A DNA stretch of 64,000 nucleotides from Thermococcus sp. SY098 (GTDB lineage Archaea > Methanobacteriota_B > Thermococci > Thermococcales > Thermococcaceae): contig NZ_CP141821.1 of the NCBI RefSeq assembly GCF_035621495.1, positions 896,760 to 960,759 on the forward strand, read 5' to 3'. The stretch's first letter is position 1. Every line of letters starts with the position of its first letter. Position numbers and translations under genes: made by a program. Below the pieces are notes generated by a model. That model did no database searches. It had not been told where the DNA came from and saw only the letters and a program-made list of their open reading frames with translations. Shown here piece by piece: positions 1 to 7,628 of the stretch.

Positions 1-62
1 ATTTCTATCGTTTTGGCACATGATGCACAGCTCATTCCGGTAATCTTAATGTTCACTTCCAC
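1..62 (-). CDS. copA: Copper P-type ATPase, N-terminal HMA domain (partial)
   Basis: Only the first 20 codons are inside the window. The predicted protein starts VEVNIKITGMSCASCAKTIE, which contains the GMSCASC heavy-metal-associated (HMA) motif whose two cysteines bind Cu(I). GTG at 62 is chosen because GGAGGTGA lies 6 nt upstream. It is divergent from copR, the usual Thermococcales arrangement of a copper exporter and its regulator, so a Cu(+)-exporting P1B-1 ATPase is the best inference. A free-standing HMA chaperone cannot be excluded because the rest of the gene is outside the window. Confidence 0.7.
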   Translation of the reverse strand, partial: MEVNIKITGMSCASCAKTIE

Positions 63-181
63 TGGAGCTCACCTCCATTACATGCTTTGTTGAAAAGATT
101 ATTGAAGTTATTTTTTGCCAAAATGTAAATTCTCATAGGAAAATTTTTATAGTTTGAAAGCACAATGTTAGTGGTGGGAAA
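63..181. promoter_or_regulatory. Divergent copA/copR promoter region
   Basis: This 119-nt spacer separates divergent start codons. On the + strand an AT-rich TATA element (AATTTTTATAG, about 140-150) precedes copR by about 30 nt. On the minus strand, CATTTTG (119-125) followed 7 nt later by ATAAC (107-111) matches a motif repeated before other metal genes in this window. CopR family proteins are known to bind such intergenic regions. The exact operator is inferred, not demonstrated. Confidence 0.5.
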
Positions 182-802
182 ATGACGAAGCTCGATGAAA
201 TTGATCTAAAGCTTATCTACCTCCTAATGGACAACTCCAGGTTAAGCATTTCAGAGCTTGCTGAACGCCTGGGAGTCAGCAGGCCGACGGTAAAGTCGAG
301 ACTGGACAGATTGGAAAAGGAAGGAGTAATCCAACGCTACACAATAAAACTCAATCCCGAACTTCAAAGGGCCAGCAATGTTGTTGCCCTGATAATCAAA
401 ACAGACGAACCAGAAAAGCTTCAAGAATTCGAAGAAATTATTGAGATTAACCGATTTACAAGTAAAAAATATCTTATAAAAGTGGCTGTCGAGGATATGG
501 AAGGACTAAGGAATGTCATAGAAGGGGCAGGTTTTGAAGTGCTTGAGATAATGCCCATCCTTGAAAGCATTGAAAAAGAGTACCCACCAAAAGTTAAAGT
601 ATCCTTCAAATGTGACTACTGTGGTAAGGAGATAACCGGGGAACCAATAGTCTATAAGTACCGCAACAAAGTTTACTTCTTCTGCTGTGAAACCTGCTTC
701 AGAGAGTTTAAAAAAGCAAGGGAAAATTTAGAGAAGGTTAAACTATCCAAGGAACAAAAGGTAAAGAATACCCAAAGTCACCAAGATCACGCCCATGGTT
801 AG
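182..802 (+). CDS. copR: CopR-type copper-responsive Lrp/AsnC regulator with TRASH domain
   Basis: The 206-residue protein has an AsnC-type winged HTH (about 1-55), a middle region (about 60-130) and a C-terminal TRASH metal-sensing domain with C144-x2-C147 and C168/C169-x2-C172, then a His-rich tail ending HAHG. Members of this family in Thermococcales and Sulfolobales sense Cu(I)/Ag(I) and control the adjacent copper ATPase. The start follows GGTGGG and a TATA box. The 3' end overlaps, on the opposite strand, a degenerate C-terminal remnant of a membrane protein. A second, broken copy of this gene is at 3947-4330. Confidence 0.88.
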   Translation: MTKLDEIDLKLIYLLMDNSRLSISELAERLGVSRPTVKSRLDRLEKEGVIQRYTIKLNPELQRASNVVALIIKTDEPEKLQEFEEIIEINRFTSKKYLIKVAVEDMEGLRNVIEGAGFEVLEIMPILESIEKEYPPKVKVSFKCDYCGKEITGEPIVYKYRNKVYFFCCETCFREFKKARENLEKVKLSKEQKVKNTQSHQDHAHG

Positions 803-830
803 GCCCCCTTTTCTTAATTTGACACTCAGA
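743..830 (-). pseudogene. C-terminal remnant of CcdA-like membrane protein
   Basis: Read on the minus strand, the last residues before the stop at 743 (GGLTMGVILVTLGILYLLFL) closely resemble the C terminus of the intact membrane protein at 4273-5007 (GDLVMGVVLVLVSMLYFVFF). Upstream of about 830 the similarity disappears. Like its intact relative, it overlaps tail-to-tail the end of a copR gene. This suggests an ancestral convergent copR/membrane-protein pair that was duplicated and then reciprocally degraded. Confidence 0.6.
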
Positions 831-1063
831 CATAATGAGCGTTTCCTTTTTTCCAAATAGAGGGAAGTATGTTGGTGTACTTGGAGACAGTGAGAATAGC
901 AGGTTCTTGCCCTTGGGGCTATAAAGGTTATAATCGAGGAGCAGTTCACGACAAAGGTTTCGTCCGCAAGAACGTTTATGGTTTTGAAAAATTCAAGAAC
1001 TAATCTTATCCCCCCAGCCCTGAAGGACAGAGCTTTTCAAAAGAAAAAATAAAGAAAAAGCCT
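831..1063. other. Intergenic region, possible gene debris
   Basis: No supported gene. A 44-codon open frame at 869-1003 (+) contains a plausible-looking SCPWGYKGYNRGAVHDKG segment but has no ribosome site or promoter and I do not recognise it. The 3' part carries A-rich/T-rich tracts downstream of the large gene that ends at 1064. The region lies at the junction of the copR duplication, so it may be rearrangement debris. Confidence 0.3.
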
Positions 1064-3514
1064 TCAGCTCCCTATGCACTTCATGAAGGCGTCCCACATC
1101 TTGAACGGCCCGAGGAAGCAGGTAACGTAGCAGTTGCAGTCGAACTTAATATCGGCGCATTCGAGGGCACTGCAGATTGTACTTGGGTCGGCGGGATCAA
1201 GGCCATCCAAAGGCGACAGACAGGGATGTATGCTCCCCCAGCCAGGCTTTGGAAGGCTGTTCTCCAGGTCATCGGCATAGCTGTTTATCGCCGCCCCTCC
1301 AACGACGGAATTCGTTTCTGGCATCGGCGGCCAGGGAGTTATGCAGTCAAAGCGCTCTATCGCCGCCCACACGAGGTGGAAGTAGTAGTTGAAAACAACT
1401 GCGGGCCCAAAGTTCTTGCTCTGGAGGCAGCAGAGCTTGCAGGCCTCACCCTCGACCGCACCGACCATCGCCGCCTTAAGCTTGCAGAGGTCGCACCGGC
1501 CGGAGTCGAGTTCCCCACCAGTTTCGCCGCCTTTCATAGGCCCCAAAGGATATGTCCCAGGATGCATCGAGCTGAGGGTGACGCTTCCAACCGAGGCCGA
1601 GAAGCCCGCGTAGCCGGGACCGTTGGTCAGCGTCGCGTTTACTCCCGGGAAGAAGGGGACCACCAAGGTCCTGTTTTCGGCCATAGCCACCTCAAACCTC
1701 GTCTCCGCACCCCCGGACAGAAGTCTAATCTCGTGAAGCCCGTAGTCGATGGGGACCTCAAGCCTGCCCGTTGAATTCGTCCTTCCGGCATTCTCGCCAT
1801 CAACGATTACCGTGACGTTTGATGCGTAGAAGCCAGGGGGCATGACCACGAGGAGGGAAAGCGTTAGGGGCTTTTCTTCTCCAGCCTCTCTCGGAGCCCT
1901 TGGAACGGTGAAGTACAGAGCGGCAAGGACCAGCGCGATTATCAGGAGAGCATAGCCCTTCCGCTCCTTTCTTCCAATCAGCACCGCGCCGGCAACTCCG
2001 AGTGGAAGGGCGAATATGAGAAGGGCAATACTCCAGTGGTTGGGCTCTCCTTCTTCTTCCAGGGGTGCCGTTTCGGTCTCCGTGGCGTTCTCAACGAAGA
2101 ACGAGAAGTAGCCCCTCCCGTCCGTCCATACCGTTCTACCGGACACGTTTACGGGCACCCCTGGATGGCTGGCCATCCCGTAGATCACGGTTCCACCCTC
2201 AACTTTCAGAGACTGGCTCCAGACGAGCCTCGGTCTCAGGTCGCTCACCACGGTGGTCGTGTTCATGTAAACGTCTTCACCGTCGAAGTAAACGGCCGTA
2301 AGGTTGTACCGTCCCGCGAGGAACGTTGCGTTCCAGACTATTTCCTTGCTCCACCTCACGAGCTTTTCGTTGACGTAGAGAAAAACGGGGGCTGTGAATA
2401 TGTCCTCGGGCGTTACCCACGCCCTGACGGTTCCGTTCTCGTAGATGAGATGAACCTTCGGTCGGAGTTCATCAACAAGGACGAGTGCGCCACCTTCTCC
2501 CACATACCCACCACCGAAGTCGTGGGTCCCCAATATGTTGTAAAGGATGATCCCGTTGAATTCCTCCTTCACCACGTCTCTGTACTCTGGTTTTATCTCC
2601 CGTTCTTCCCTTGTTACGTTCTCAGTCTTGGTAGGTTTTCCAAGAAAGGCCGTTTCAAACCGGTATTCTCTGCCCTCAAGGACGCTTTCAAAGGTCCAGT
2701 TAACATTTGATGGGTCTACAAGTACAAGGAACCCCTCAGAAGCCATCAGAAGAATCCTGTTTCCAAAAGCCTTTACGTGCAGGGGCCTCCCACCCTGCTC
2801 TTTAAAGAAAAAGCTGCCGTTTTCCGGGGAGAACCTTATCAGTCCGGTCGCATCACCCTCCATTATGGCCGCATACAGAAGACCGTCGTGGCCAAGGACG
2901 ATGCCGTCCGGTATGAGCCTTGAATAGTTGGAGGGAAACCGCCAGAGGATAAAGGTTTTGTTTTCGGGCTGAAGAAGGCCTATGCCGCCGTAGGGACTCT
3001 CATTCAGCTCGGCGGTGAAGTATATGCCCTCTGGAGTGGCGTAGGTGTCGTAAACCTTCACAATTCCGGCGGATGAGAGGTCGTAGAAGACGAGGTCGTT
3101 TCCAGTGAGAACTCCTATTCCACCGCTCTCGTTGATTTTTCCAGCGTAGTACGCCCTTCCGGGGACGGCAAAGACGTGGACAAATGATACCCCCGGATAA
3201 CTCCATATGTAAATTGCGTCCCTAATGGGGTCAAAAACGGCCGGAGGCCCCCAGTCGGCTGAGATGTATACCCTATCACTTACAGACATTCCATTTGGCA
3301 TAATCGGTAGACGCCAGAAGATGAAGTGAGTTTCGCTGGTCTTCAGACCTAATCTTCCGCTGTAATCGCTGAAATAAAGGCCGTCTGGAGAAAACCTCGG
3401 GTGAAGTATCCAGCCCCCAGTGTTCCATACTAAAACTTTCGAAGACAAGACCGGGGGGGCAGTCAGGAGCAGGAGAAGTGCAATCCCAAGAAGGGATTTC
3501 TTAACAGCGGACAT
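1064..3514 (-). CDS. Exported membrane-anchored protein: propeller-like ectodomain, Cys-rich C terminus
   Basis: 816 residues, function unknown. Visible parts in order: signal peptide (about 1-25); a long beta-rich region with repeated short motifs of the type GLLYAAIM/GIGLL...F(W/Y)RFP, suggesting a beta-propeller of the NHL or Vgb-lyase sort (about 30-290); Ig-like or carboxypeptidase-regulatory-like segments (about 330-480 and 545-620); two hydrophobic helices around 491-535; and a final about 150 residues with 13 cysteines, including CDLC, CKLCC and CNC. The Cys-rich end could bind metal or be disulfide bonded. A TATA box (TATATAAA on the minus strand, about 3556-3563) lies about 45 nt before the ATG. 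It sits between the two copies of the copR duplication, so it may have arrived with the rearrangement. Confidence 0.7.
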   Translation of the reverse strand: MSAVKKSLLGIALLLLLTAPPVLSSKVLVWNTGGWILHPRFSPDGLYFSDYSGRLGLKTSETHFIFWRLPIMPNGMSVSDRVYISADWGPPAVFDPIRDAIYIWSYPGVSFVHVFAVPGRAYYAGKINESGGIGVLTGNDLVFYDLSSAGIVKVYDTYATPEGIYFTAELNESPYGGIGLLQPENKTFILWRFPSNYSRLIPDGIVLGHDGLLYAAIMEGDATGLIRFSPENGSFFFKEQGGRPLHVKAFGNRILLMASEGFLVLVDPSNVNWTFESVLEGREYRFETAFLGKPTKTENVTREEREIKPEYRDVVKEEFNGIILYNILGTHDFGGGYVGEGGALVLVDELRPKVHLIYENGTVRAWVTPEDIFTAPVFLYVNEKLVRWSKEIVWNATFLAGRYNLTAVYFDGEDVYMNTTTVVSDLRPRLVWSQSLKVEGGTVIYGMASHPGVPVNVSGRTVWTDGRGYFSFFVENATETETAPLEEEGEPNHWSIALLIFALPLGVAGAVLIGRKERKGYALLIIALVLAALYFTVPRAPREAGEEKPLTLSLLVVMPPGFYASNVTVIVDGENAGRTNSTGRLEVPIDYGLHEIRLLSGGAETRFEVAMAENRTLVVPFFPGVNATLTNGPGYAGFSASVGSVTLSSMHPGTYPLGPMKGGETGGELDSGRCDLCKLKAAMVGAVEGEACKLCCLQSKNFGPAVVFNYYFHLVWAAIERFDCITPWPPMPETNSVVGGAAINSYADDLENSLPKPGWGSIHPCLSPLDGLDPADPSTICSALECADIKFDCNCYVTCFLGPFKMWDAFMKCIGS

Positions 3515-3663
3515 GTTCCCACCGCCCTGTATTTAAGACACTTCTACTTTGGAATTTATATGGGTTTTGTTTGAAATTTGTCCATTTTGGCAGCCCAGGA
3601 CGTTTCCCTGATTTTGAAATGGCACCAAAAGCCTAATGTATGAAAAAAGCATCATAGGTTGGG

Positions 3664-3828
3664 ATGGTGATTATGAAGATCAAACTGCCCGCCCCCAAGC
3701 GCGAGGGAAGGATGAGCCTAGAAGAGGCAGTAGACAGGAGAAAGAGCATAAGGAGGTATAAAGACGAACCCCCAACTCTTAAGGGAAAATCACTCTACAT
3801 CTTTCTGCTGGGCATTCCAGAGGGATAG
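3664..3828 (+). pseudogene. Nitroreductase N-terminal stub
   Basis: The frame begins with an ATG and includes MSLEEAVDRRKSIRRYKDEP, the typical N terminus of nitroreductase-family flavoproteins (RRSIRxY/F motif). Shortly after, the family sequence stops and the frame ends at 3826-3828, giving about 54 residues instead of the usual 170-220. No continuation is visible downstream before the copR remnant. I infer a truncated gene at a rearrangement junction. Confidence 0.6.
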
Positions 3829-3946
3829 TTAGAGTCTTTTGAGTTCTTTAAACATAATGAGGGACCCTCCTTTTCCTCATGGGGTTCTTATTGCCTGTCA
3901 AAACAGCTCTTTAAGCTTAAGACCCATCTCTTAGGCACTCCTCACT

Positions 3947-4330
3947 ATGGCTCCCCAATCTGAGGAGATAATAGAGATAAACTGCTTCACGAGCAGGAAG
4001 TACCTCATAAAGGTCGCCGTTGAGGACATGGAAGAGCTGAGGAAGGTTATAGAGGGTGCCGGATTCGAAGTCATCGAGATAATGCCAGTCCTTGAGAGCA
4101 TTGAGAGAACCACCCCCCGAAGGTCAAGATACCCTTCAAGTGCTACTACTGCGGTAAGGAGATAGTGGGAGAGCCGATAGTCTACAAGTACCACAACAGG
4201 GTTTACTTCCTCTGCTGTCCCACCTGCTTAAGGGAGTTCAAGAAGACGAGGGAGAACATAGAGAAGTTCAAATTAAAGGAAAAAGACAAAGTAGAGCATG
4301 CTCACGAGCACAAGCACCACGCCCATAACT
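3947..4330 (+). pseudogene. copR: Second copR: truncated, frameshifted
   Basis: The product aligns with residues about 82-206 of CopR (EEIIEINCFTSRKYLIKVAV versus EEIIEINRFTSKKYLIKVAV). The whole DNA-binding HTH is missing. Near 4108-4115, in the run GAACCACCCCCCG, a frameshift breaks the frame. In the shifted frame the TRASH domain is intact (CYYCGKE, then CCPTC) and ends in a His-rich tail before TAG at 4328-4330. The 3' end overlaps the intact CcdA-like gene on the minus strand, mirroring the remnant pair at 182-830. It cannot make a DNA-binding regulator. Confidence 0.8.
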
Positions 4331-5007
4331 AGATCTCCCCTCCCGCTTACCGAGGATAGCCTATCCACGGCCCTTCCAAGTCTCGCGTATCTGCTCCCGT
4401 AGTGGAAGCCCAGAGTGACGATGGCAAAGGGGAGCACGGATATTCCAATGAACACCACGAGCAGCGCCCCCGTGATTGCCGGGGGATACTGGCCGGAAAG
4501 CAGGGAGCTCACCAGTAGGTAGGAAGGGAGCACGCAGGACAGCGATAGAAACGCCATCACGCCCCCAACAACAAAGGCTGCCGGCGGGGAGGTGGCCTTT
4601 TCAAGTATTATGTTGCTCTTTTCCCTAAGCGGGCTGGAGACTGGGAGCGACACGTAGCCCAGTGCGGAGAGTATCTTGTAAGCCCCCACTGTTATTCCAA
4701 AGGCGACCACAAAGTACCTGAGCAGGGGTATCTTGGTGTGCAGGTTCATGAGGGCAACGGCTATTATCGAGTATCCAAGAAACGCGCCGACGGTGAACGC
4801 CAGGCCGACCCTCAAAACCCTCTTCTCGTCCGTCAGCGCTATCATCGAGAGGAGAAACACTATCATCAGGAATATTGACGGCCGGAGGGCGTTGAGGATC
4901 CCGAGGGCGATTATTGAGAACGTTACCCCAGTGAACTCCGTCACCTGGCTCAGGGAGTCCAGCGATATATCCGCGGCGGTCATCAGGATTGCGTCTGAAA
5001 TTGCCAT
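4273..5007 (-). CDS. Polytopic membrane protein, CcdA/DsbD-like
   Basis: About 244 residues with six or so hydrophobic helices in two similar halves. The first half carries LNALRPSIFLM where CcdA proteins usually have a Cys-Pro; the second carries LSLSCVLPSYLL, which keeps a Cys and a Pro. This pattern fits the CcdA/DsbD or LysE-type transporter superfamily, known for moving reductant or small substrates across the membrane. Its place in a copper cluster suggests a redox or metal-handling job, which is inference. ATG at 5007 is chosen because AGGTGATC is 3 nt upstream; a GTG at 5016 would also be in frame. It follows the gene at 5017-5364 without a gap. Confidence 0.6.
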   Translation of the reverse strand: MAISDAILMTAADISLDSLSQVTEFTGVTFSIIALGILNALRPSIFLMIVFLLSMIALTDEKRVLRVGLAFTVGAFLGYSIIAVALMNLHTKIPLLRYFVVAFGITVGAYKILSALGYVSLPVSSPLREKSNIILEKATSPPAAFVVGGVMAFLSLSCVLPSYLLVSSLLSGQYPPAITGALLVVFIGISVLPFAIVTLGFHYGSRYARLGRAVDRLSSVSGRGDLVMGVVLVLVSMLYFVFFL

Positions 5008-5016
5008 TTTGATCAC

Positions 5017-5364
5017 CTAATGTTCCATTAACGGCTTTCCCAAACGTATAATTTCTACAGTTGAATCATGCTTCATGATTATATTAACCTTATCCCCTCT
5101 GGAAAGGCATGGAGTTTCGATTGGATGGGTGTAACGGACTTTTATTATCTCACCGTTTGCTTGTATTATCGCTGTACATGTGAGCGTGGTATATGCCTCA
5201 TTGGGCATACAATCTGTATCAGCTAAGACATTAGCATTTTCAGCATTAATTACTCTCCCTTCAATCAAAACACCAACAAAAGCATCTTGCCCACTCTTTT
5301 GATTTACAGAGAAAAACAAAAATAGGACGAATACTACAACAAAAAGAAAAAGGAGTCTTTTCAT
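5017..5364 (-). CDS. Small membrane-anchored extracytoplasmic protein
   Basis: 115 residues with one strongly hydrophobic N-terminal helix (about 3-20) and a soluble tail with three cysteines (TDC, LTC, TPC). The tail has beta-rich alternation and short motifs such as VLIEGRVINAEN that suggest an OB-like fold, but I do not recognise the family. GAGGTGAGGAG precedes the ATG. It sits 37 nt after the Met/His-rich gene and directly before the CcdA-like gene, so the three probably form one operon in which exported thiols and metal ligands act together. Confidence 0.6.
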   Translation of the reverse strand: MKRLLFLFVVVFVLFLFFSVNQKSGQDAFVGVLIEGRVINAENANVLADTDCMPNEAYTTLTCTAIIQANGEIIKVRYTHPIETPCLSRGDKVNIIMKHDSTVEIIRLGKPLMEH

Positions 5365-5401
5365 CTCCTCACCTCATTATCAGCCGCCTAAAGCAGTGGG
5401 T

Positions 5402-5734
5402 TCATTCATCTTCCTCAATGCCCATTGCTTTTTCGCAGTACTCATGCATTTCTTTCCAGTTTTCGCCCATGTACTTCTCCATTATTGGCTCCATTTCCTC
5501 ATGCATCTCTGTAAAGTTCCCGCTTTCCATGTACTTCTCCATCTCCTCATGCATATCCTCATCCATTACGCCATGTCCCATCATCATGCCATGTCCAGTT
5601 CCCATCATGGGAGCAAATCCTCTCCAAAGGGCTTTTTCCTCACTGGTATTAAACGTCCCTGTATGAGCCATGCCTATTGGAATTGCTATGAGCGCTCCTA
5701 TTATAAATCCGATTAATATTGACTTCCACTCCAT
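5402..5734 (-). CDS. Met/His-rich exported protein, probable copper binding
   Basis: 110 residues. One N-terminal membrane helix or signal anchor (about 5-23) is followed by a strongly acidic extracytoplasmic region rich in Met and His (GMMMGHGVM, and repeated EKYM/EMHEEM units). Such Met/His clusters are known ligands for Cu(I) and Ag(I) in exported copper proteins. It has a single Cys near the end. GAGGTGATTTGAG precedes the ATG. The upstream region carries CATGTTG-N6-ATAAG, close to the motif shared with other metal genes here. A role as a copper buffer outside the cell is inferred. Confidence 0.65.
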   Translation of the reverse strand: MEWKSILIGFIIGALIAIPIGMAHTGTFNTSEEKALWRGFAPMMGTGHGMMMGHGVMDEDMHEEMEKYMESGNFTEMHEEMEPIMEKYMGENWKEMHEYCEKAMGIEEDE

Positions 5735-5790
5735 CTCAAATCACCTCTTTTGTTGCTTCAGATTGTACTTATGAGCAAAATGCTAATAGG

Positions 5791-5808
5791 CTTATTATTT
5801 TCAACATG
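5791..5808 (-). promoter_or_regulatory. Shared metal-gene promoter box, Met/His-rich operon
   Basis: On the minus strand this reads CATGTTG-N6-ATAAG, one mismatch from the exact copies at 12771-12788 and 31062-31079. It lies about 57 nt upstream of the Met/His-rich gene, with the ATAAG in the position of a weak TATA element. Regulatory function is inferred from recurrence only. Confidence 0.4.
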
Positions 5809-5878
5809 TAAACCACGACTGATAAAGTTTCACAAGATGAAAGGACAAAGTTAATTGGAAGTTTACATATTATAAATT

Positions 5879-6505
5879 GTGATGGAAATGGCTGAAACCG
5901 CCAAAAAATATGATAGGTTTTCAAAATTCTACGACTTATTTGAAGCGTTAATAGAGAGTAGGGCTTTCTCGAAATACAGAAAGAAAGCTTTAAGCTTAGC
6001 TAAAGGCAAAGTTCTTGAAATAGGTGTTGGAACAGGTAAAAATCTGCCCTACTATCCAAAGGATGTTGAAGTTATCGGAATAGACTTCAGTAAAGGAATG
6101 CTTGAGAAGGCCGAAAAAAGGAAGAAAGAGCTTGGCATTAAAAACGTCAGGCTTCTTTTAATGGATGCCCAAAATTTGGAGTTTGAAGACAACAGCTTTG
6201 ACACCGTTGTGAGCACTTTCGTCTTCTGCACCGTGCCCGACCCGATAAAGGGGCTGAAAGAGGCTTACCGGGTGCTGAAACCCGGAGGGAAAGCCATACT
6301 CCTTGAGCACATGAAGAGCAGGTCAAAGCTTCTCAACGTCCCCCTCTACCTCATGGACCCTGTAATGAGAGCACTAACGGGGACGTCCATGATACGGGAG
6401 ACGCAGAAGAACATCGAAAAGGCAGGCTTTAAGATAGAGAAGGTGGAGAACCTGTTTTCTGACATTGTAAGGCTGATCATTGCAACAAAGCCTTCGGGTG
6501 ATTGA
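5879..6505 (+). CDS. Class I SAM-dependent methyltransferase
   Basis: 208 residues with the Rossmann-type methyltransferase motifs: VLEIGVGTGKN (motif I), VIGIDFSKGMLEKA (motif II) and VVSTFVFCTVPDP (motif IV). It is closest in style to UbiE or phospholipid N-methyltransferase families; the substrate is not visible. The start is uncertain: GTG at 5879, ATG at 5882 or ATG at 5888 are possible, and a TATA-like element at about 5866-5877 is so close that a start at 5888, leaderless or nearly so, is likely. It is followed after 1 nt by the ABC permease gene, so it is probably in the same operon. Confidence 0.8.
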   Translation: MMEMAETAKKYDRFSKFYDLFEALIESRAFSKYRKKALSLAKGKVLEIGVGTGKNLPYYPKDVEVIGIDFSKGMLEKAEKRKKELGIKNVRLLLMDAQNLEFEDNSFDTVVSTFVFCTVPDPIKGLKEAYRVLKPGGKAILLEHMKSRSKLLNVPLYLMDPVMRALTGTSMIRETQKNIEKAGFKIEKVENLFSDIVRLIIATKPSGD

Positions 6506-6506
6506 G

Positions 6507-7628
6507 ATGATAGCGAGGAAGAATTTGTTCCATGACAAGGGGAGGGTCCTGATAAGTGTGGGTGGAGTTGCCCTCTCCGTAACGCTGGTTATAATACTCC
6601 TTGGAGTGTACTACGGCATGACGACCCTCGGCACGAACTACATCGTGAACACAAATGCCGACCTCTGGGTAGGGCAGGAGGGCATACACGACCTGTGGCA
6701 CACTTATTCCCTCCTCCCAAGAGGACTTGGCGATGAAATTAAAGGTGTGGATGGCGTTAAGAGCGTCCACGAGCTCATAGGAAGGGCGGTTCAGATAGAG
6801 GTCCCAAGGAGCGGGGCGAAAAAGACGGTCTATATAGTCGGCTTTGATCCCACCAGCGGAGTGGGCGGCCCGTGGGACATCATGAAAGGTAAAAAAGAGA
6901 TAAAAAATGGAGAGGCCATCGTTGACCACGTCTTCTTTGTCAGGAACAATTTAAAGCTCGGCGACACCATTAAGGTAGGGGACAAGGAGCTCAAGATAGT
7001 CGGGGTCTCAAAGGGGACGTTTGCGGTTGTTTACCCGTATATTTTCGTTACCACCAAAGATGCCGCCGAGATTTTCGGGACGACCCAGTACGTGAACTAC
7101 TATCTGGTGGAGCTCTCGGGGGACAGGCCAGCGGACGAGGTGGCGAAGGATATCACTGACAGGCTGAAGGAAAAGGGAGTATCCGTGGAGATACTGACGA
7201 AGGAGAGGTTCATACAGAACCATAAAGATGTGATAAACGAGAGCTTCAACTCAATACTCTTCCCGCTGGTGTTCATAGGCTTTATAATCGGAGCGGCGGT
7301 CATAGGGCTTACGCTCTACACCATGACCATGGAAAAGATGAGGGAATACGCAATACTGAAGGCTATTGGGGCACAGAATAAATTTTTGAGGAAGATCGTC
7401 TTCCAGCAGGCGGTTATAATAACATTCCTCGGCTTTATCGTGGGTATAGGGCTCTCCCTGCTCGCGACCACCTTCGTCCCGAGGTTTGCCCCGGAGTTCT
7501 TTGTGGAGATGAACTCCGCCACGGTCGGGATAACATTCGCCGCCGTCGTTGGTATGGGTTTGCTGGCACCTCTAATCCCAATAAGGAGGCTCAACAAAGT
7601 TGATCCGGTGGTGGTCTTCAATGCCTGA
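6507..7628 (+). CDS. ABC transporter permease, MacB/FtsX type
   Basis: About 373 residues with one N-terminal membrane helix (about 14-36), a large extracytoplasmic MacB-PCD-like domain (about 45-240) and three C-terminal helices, the FtsX/MacB layout. Such permeases work in mechanotransmission or export of lipoproteins, peptides or drugs. ATG at 6507 is preceded by GGGTGATTGAG. Its stop overlaps the ATG of the ATPase gene by 8 nt, which indicates translational coupling. Confidence 0.85.
   Translation: MIARKNLFHDKGRVLISVGGVALSVTLVIILLGVYYGMTTLGTNYIVNTNADLWVGQEGIHDLWHTYSLLPRGLGDEIKGVDGVKSVHELIGRAVQIEVPRSGAKKTVYIVGFDPTSGVGGPWDIMKGKKEIKNGEAIVDHVFFVRNNLKLGDTIKVGDKELKIVGVSKGTFAVVYPYIFVTTKDAAEIFGTTQYVNYYLVELSGDRPADEVAKDITDRLKEKGVSVEILTKERFIQNHKDVINESFNSILFPLVFIGFIIGAAVIGLTLYTMTMEKMREYAILKAIGAQNKFLRKIVFQQAVIITFLGFIVGIGLSLLATTFVPRFAPEFFVEMNSATVGITFAAVVGMGLLAPLIPIRRLNKVDPVVVFNA

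Noticed and set aside
743-949. 68-residue minus-strand frame as a real gene.
   Set aside because: Only the final about 25 residues match the CcdA-like protein; the rest is not related and overlaps copR.
869-1003. 44-residue open frame ending FEKFKN.
   Set aside because: No promoter or ribosome site; not a recognised family; lies in rearranged DNA.
2036-2710. 224-residue antisense frame over the exported 816-residue protein.
   Set aside because: Mirror of a GC-rich coding frame without start signals; the sense frame is much longer and has a signal peptide and promoter.
3947-4165. Reading the second copR as a functional HTH-less sensor.
   Set aside because: The frameshift removes the TRASH domain from the frame, so no metal sensor is made without correction.
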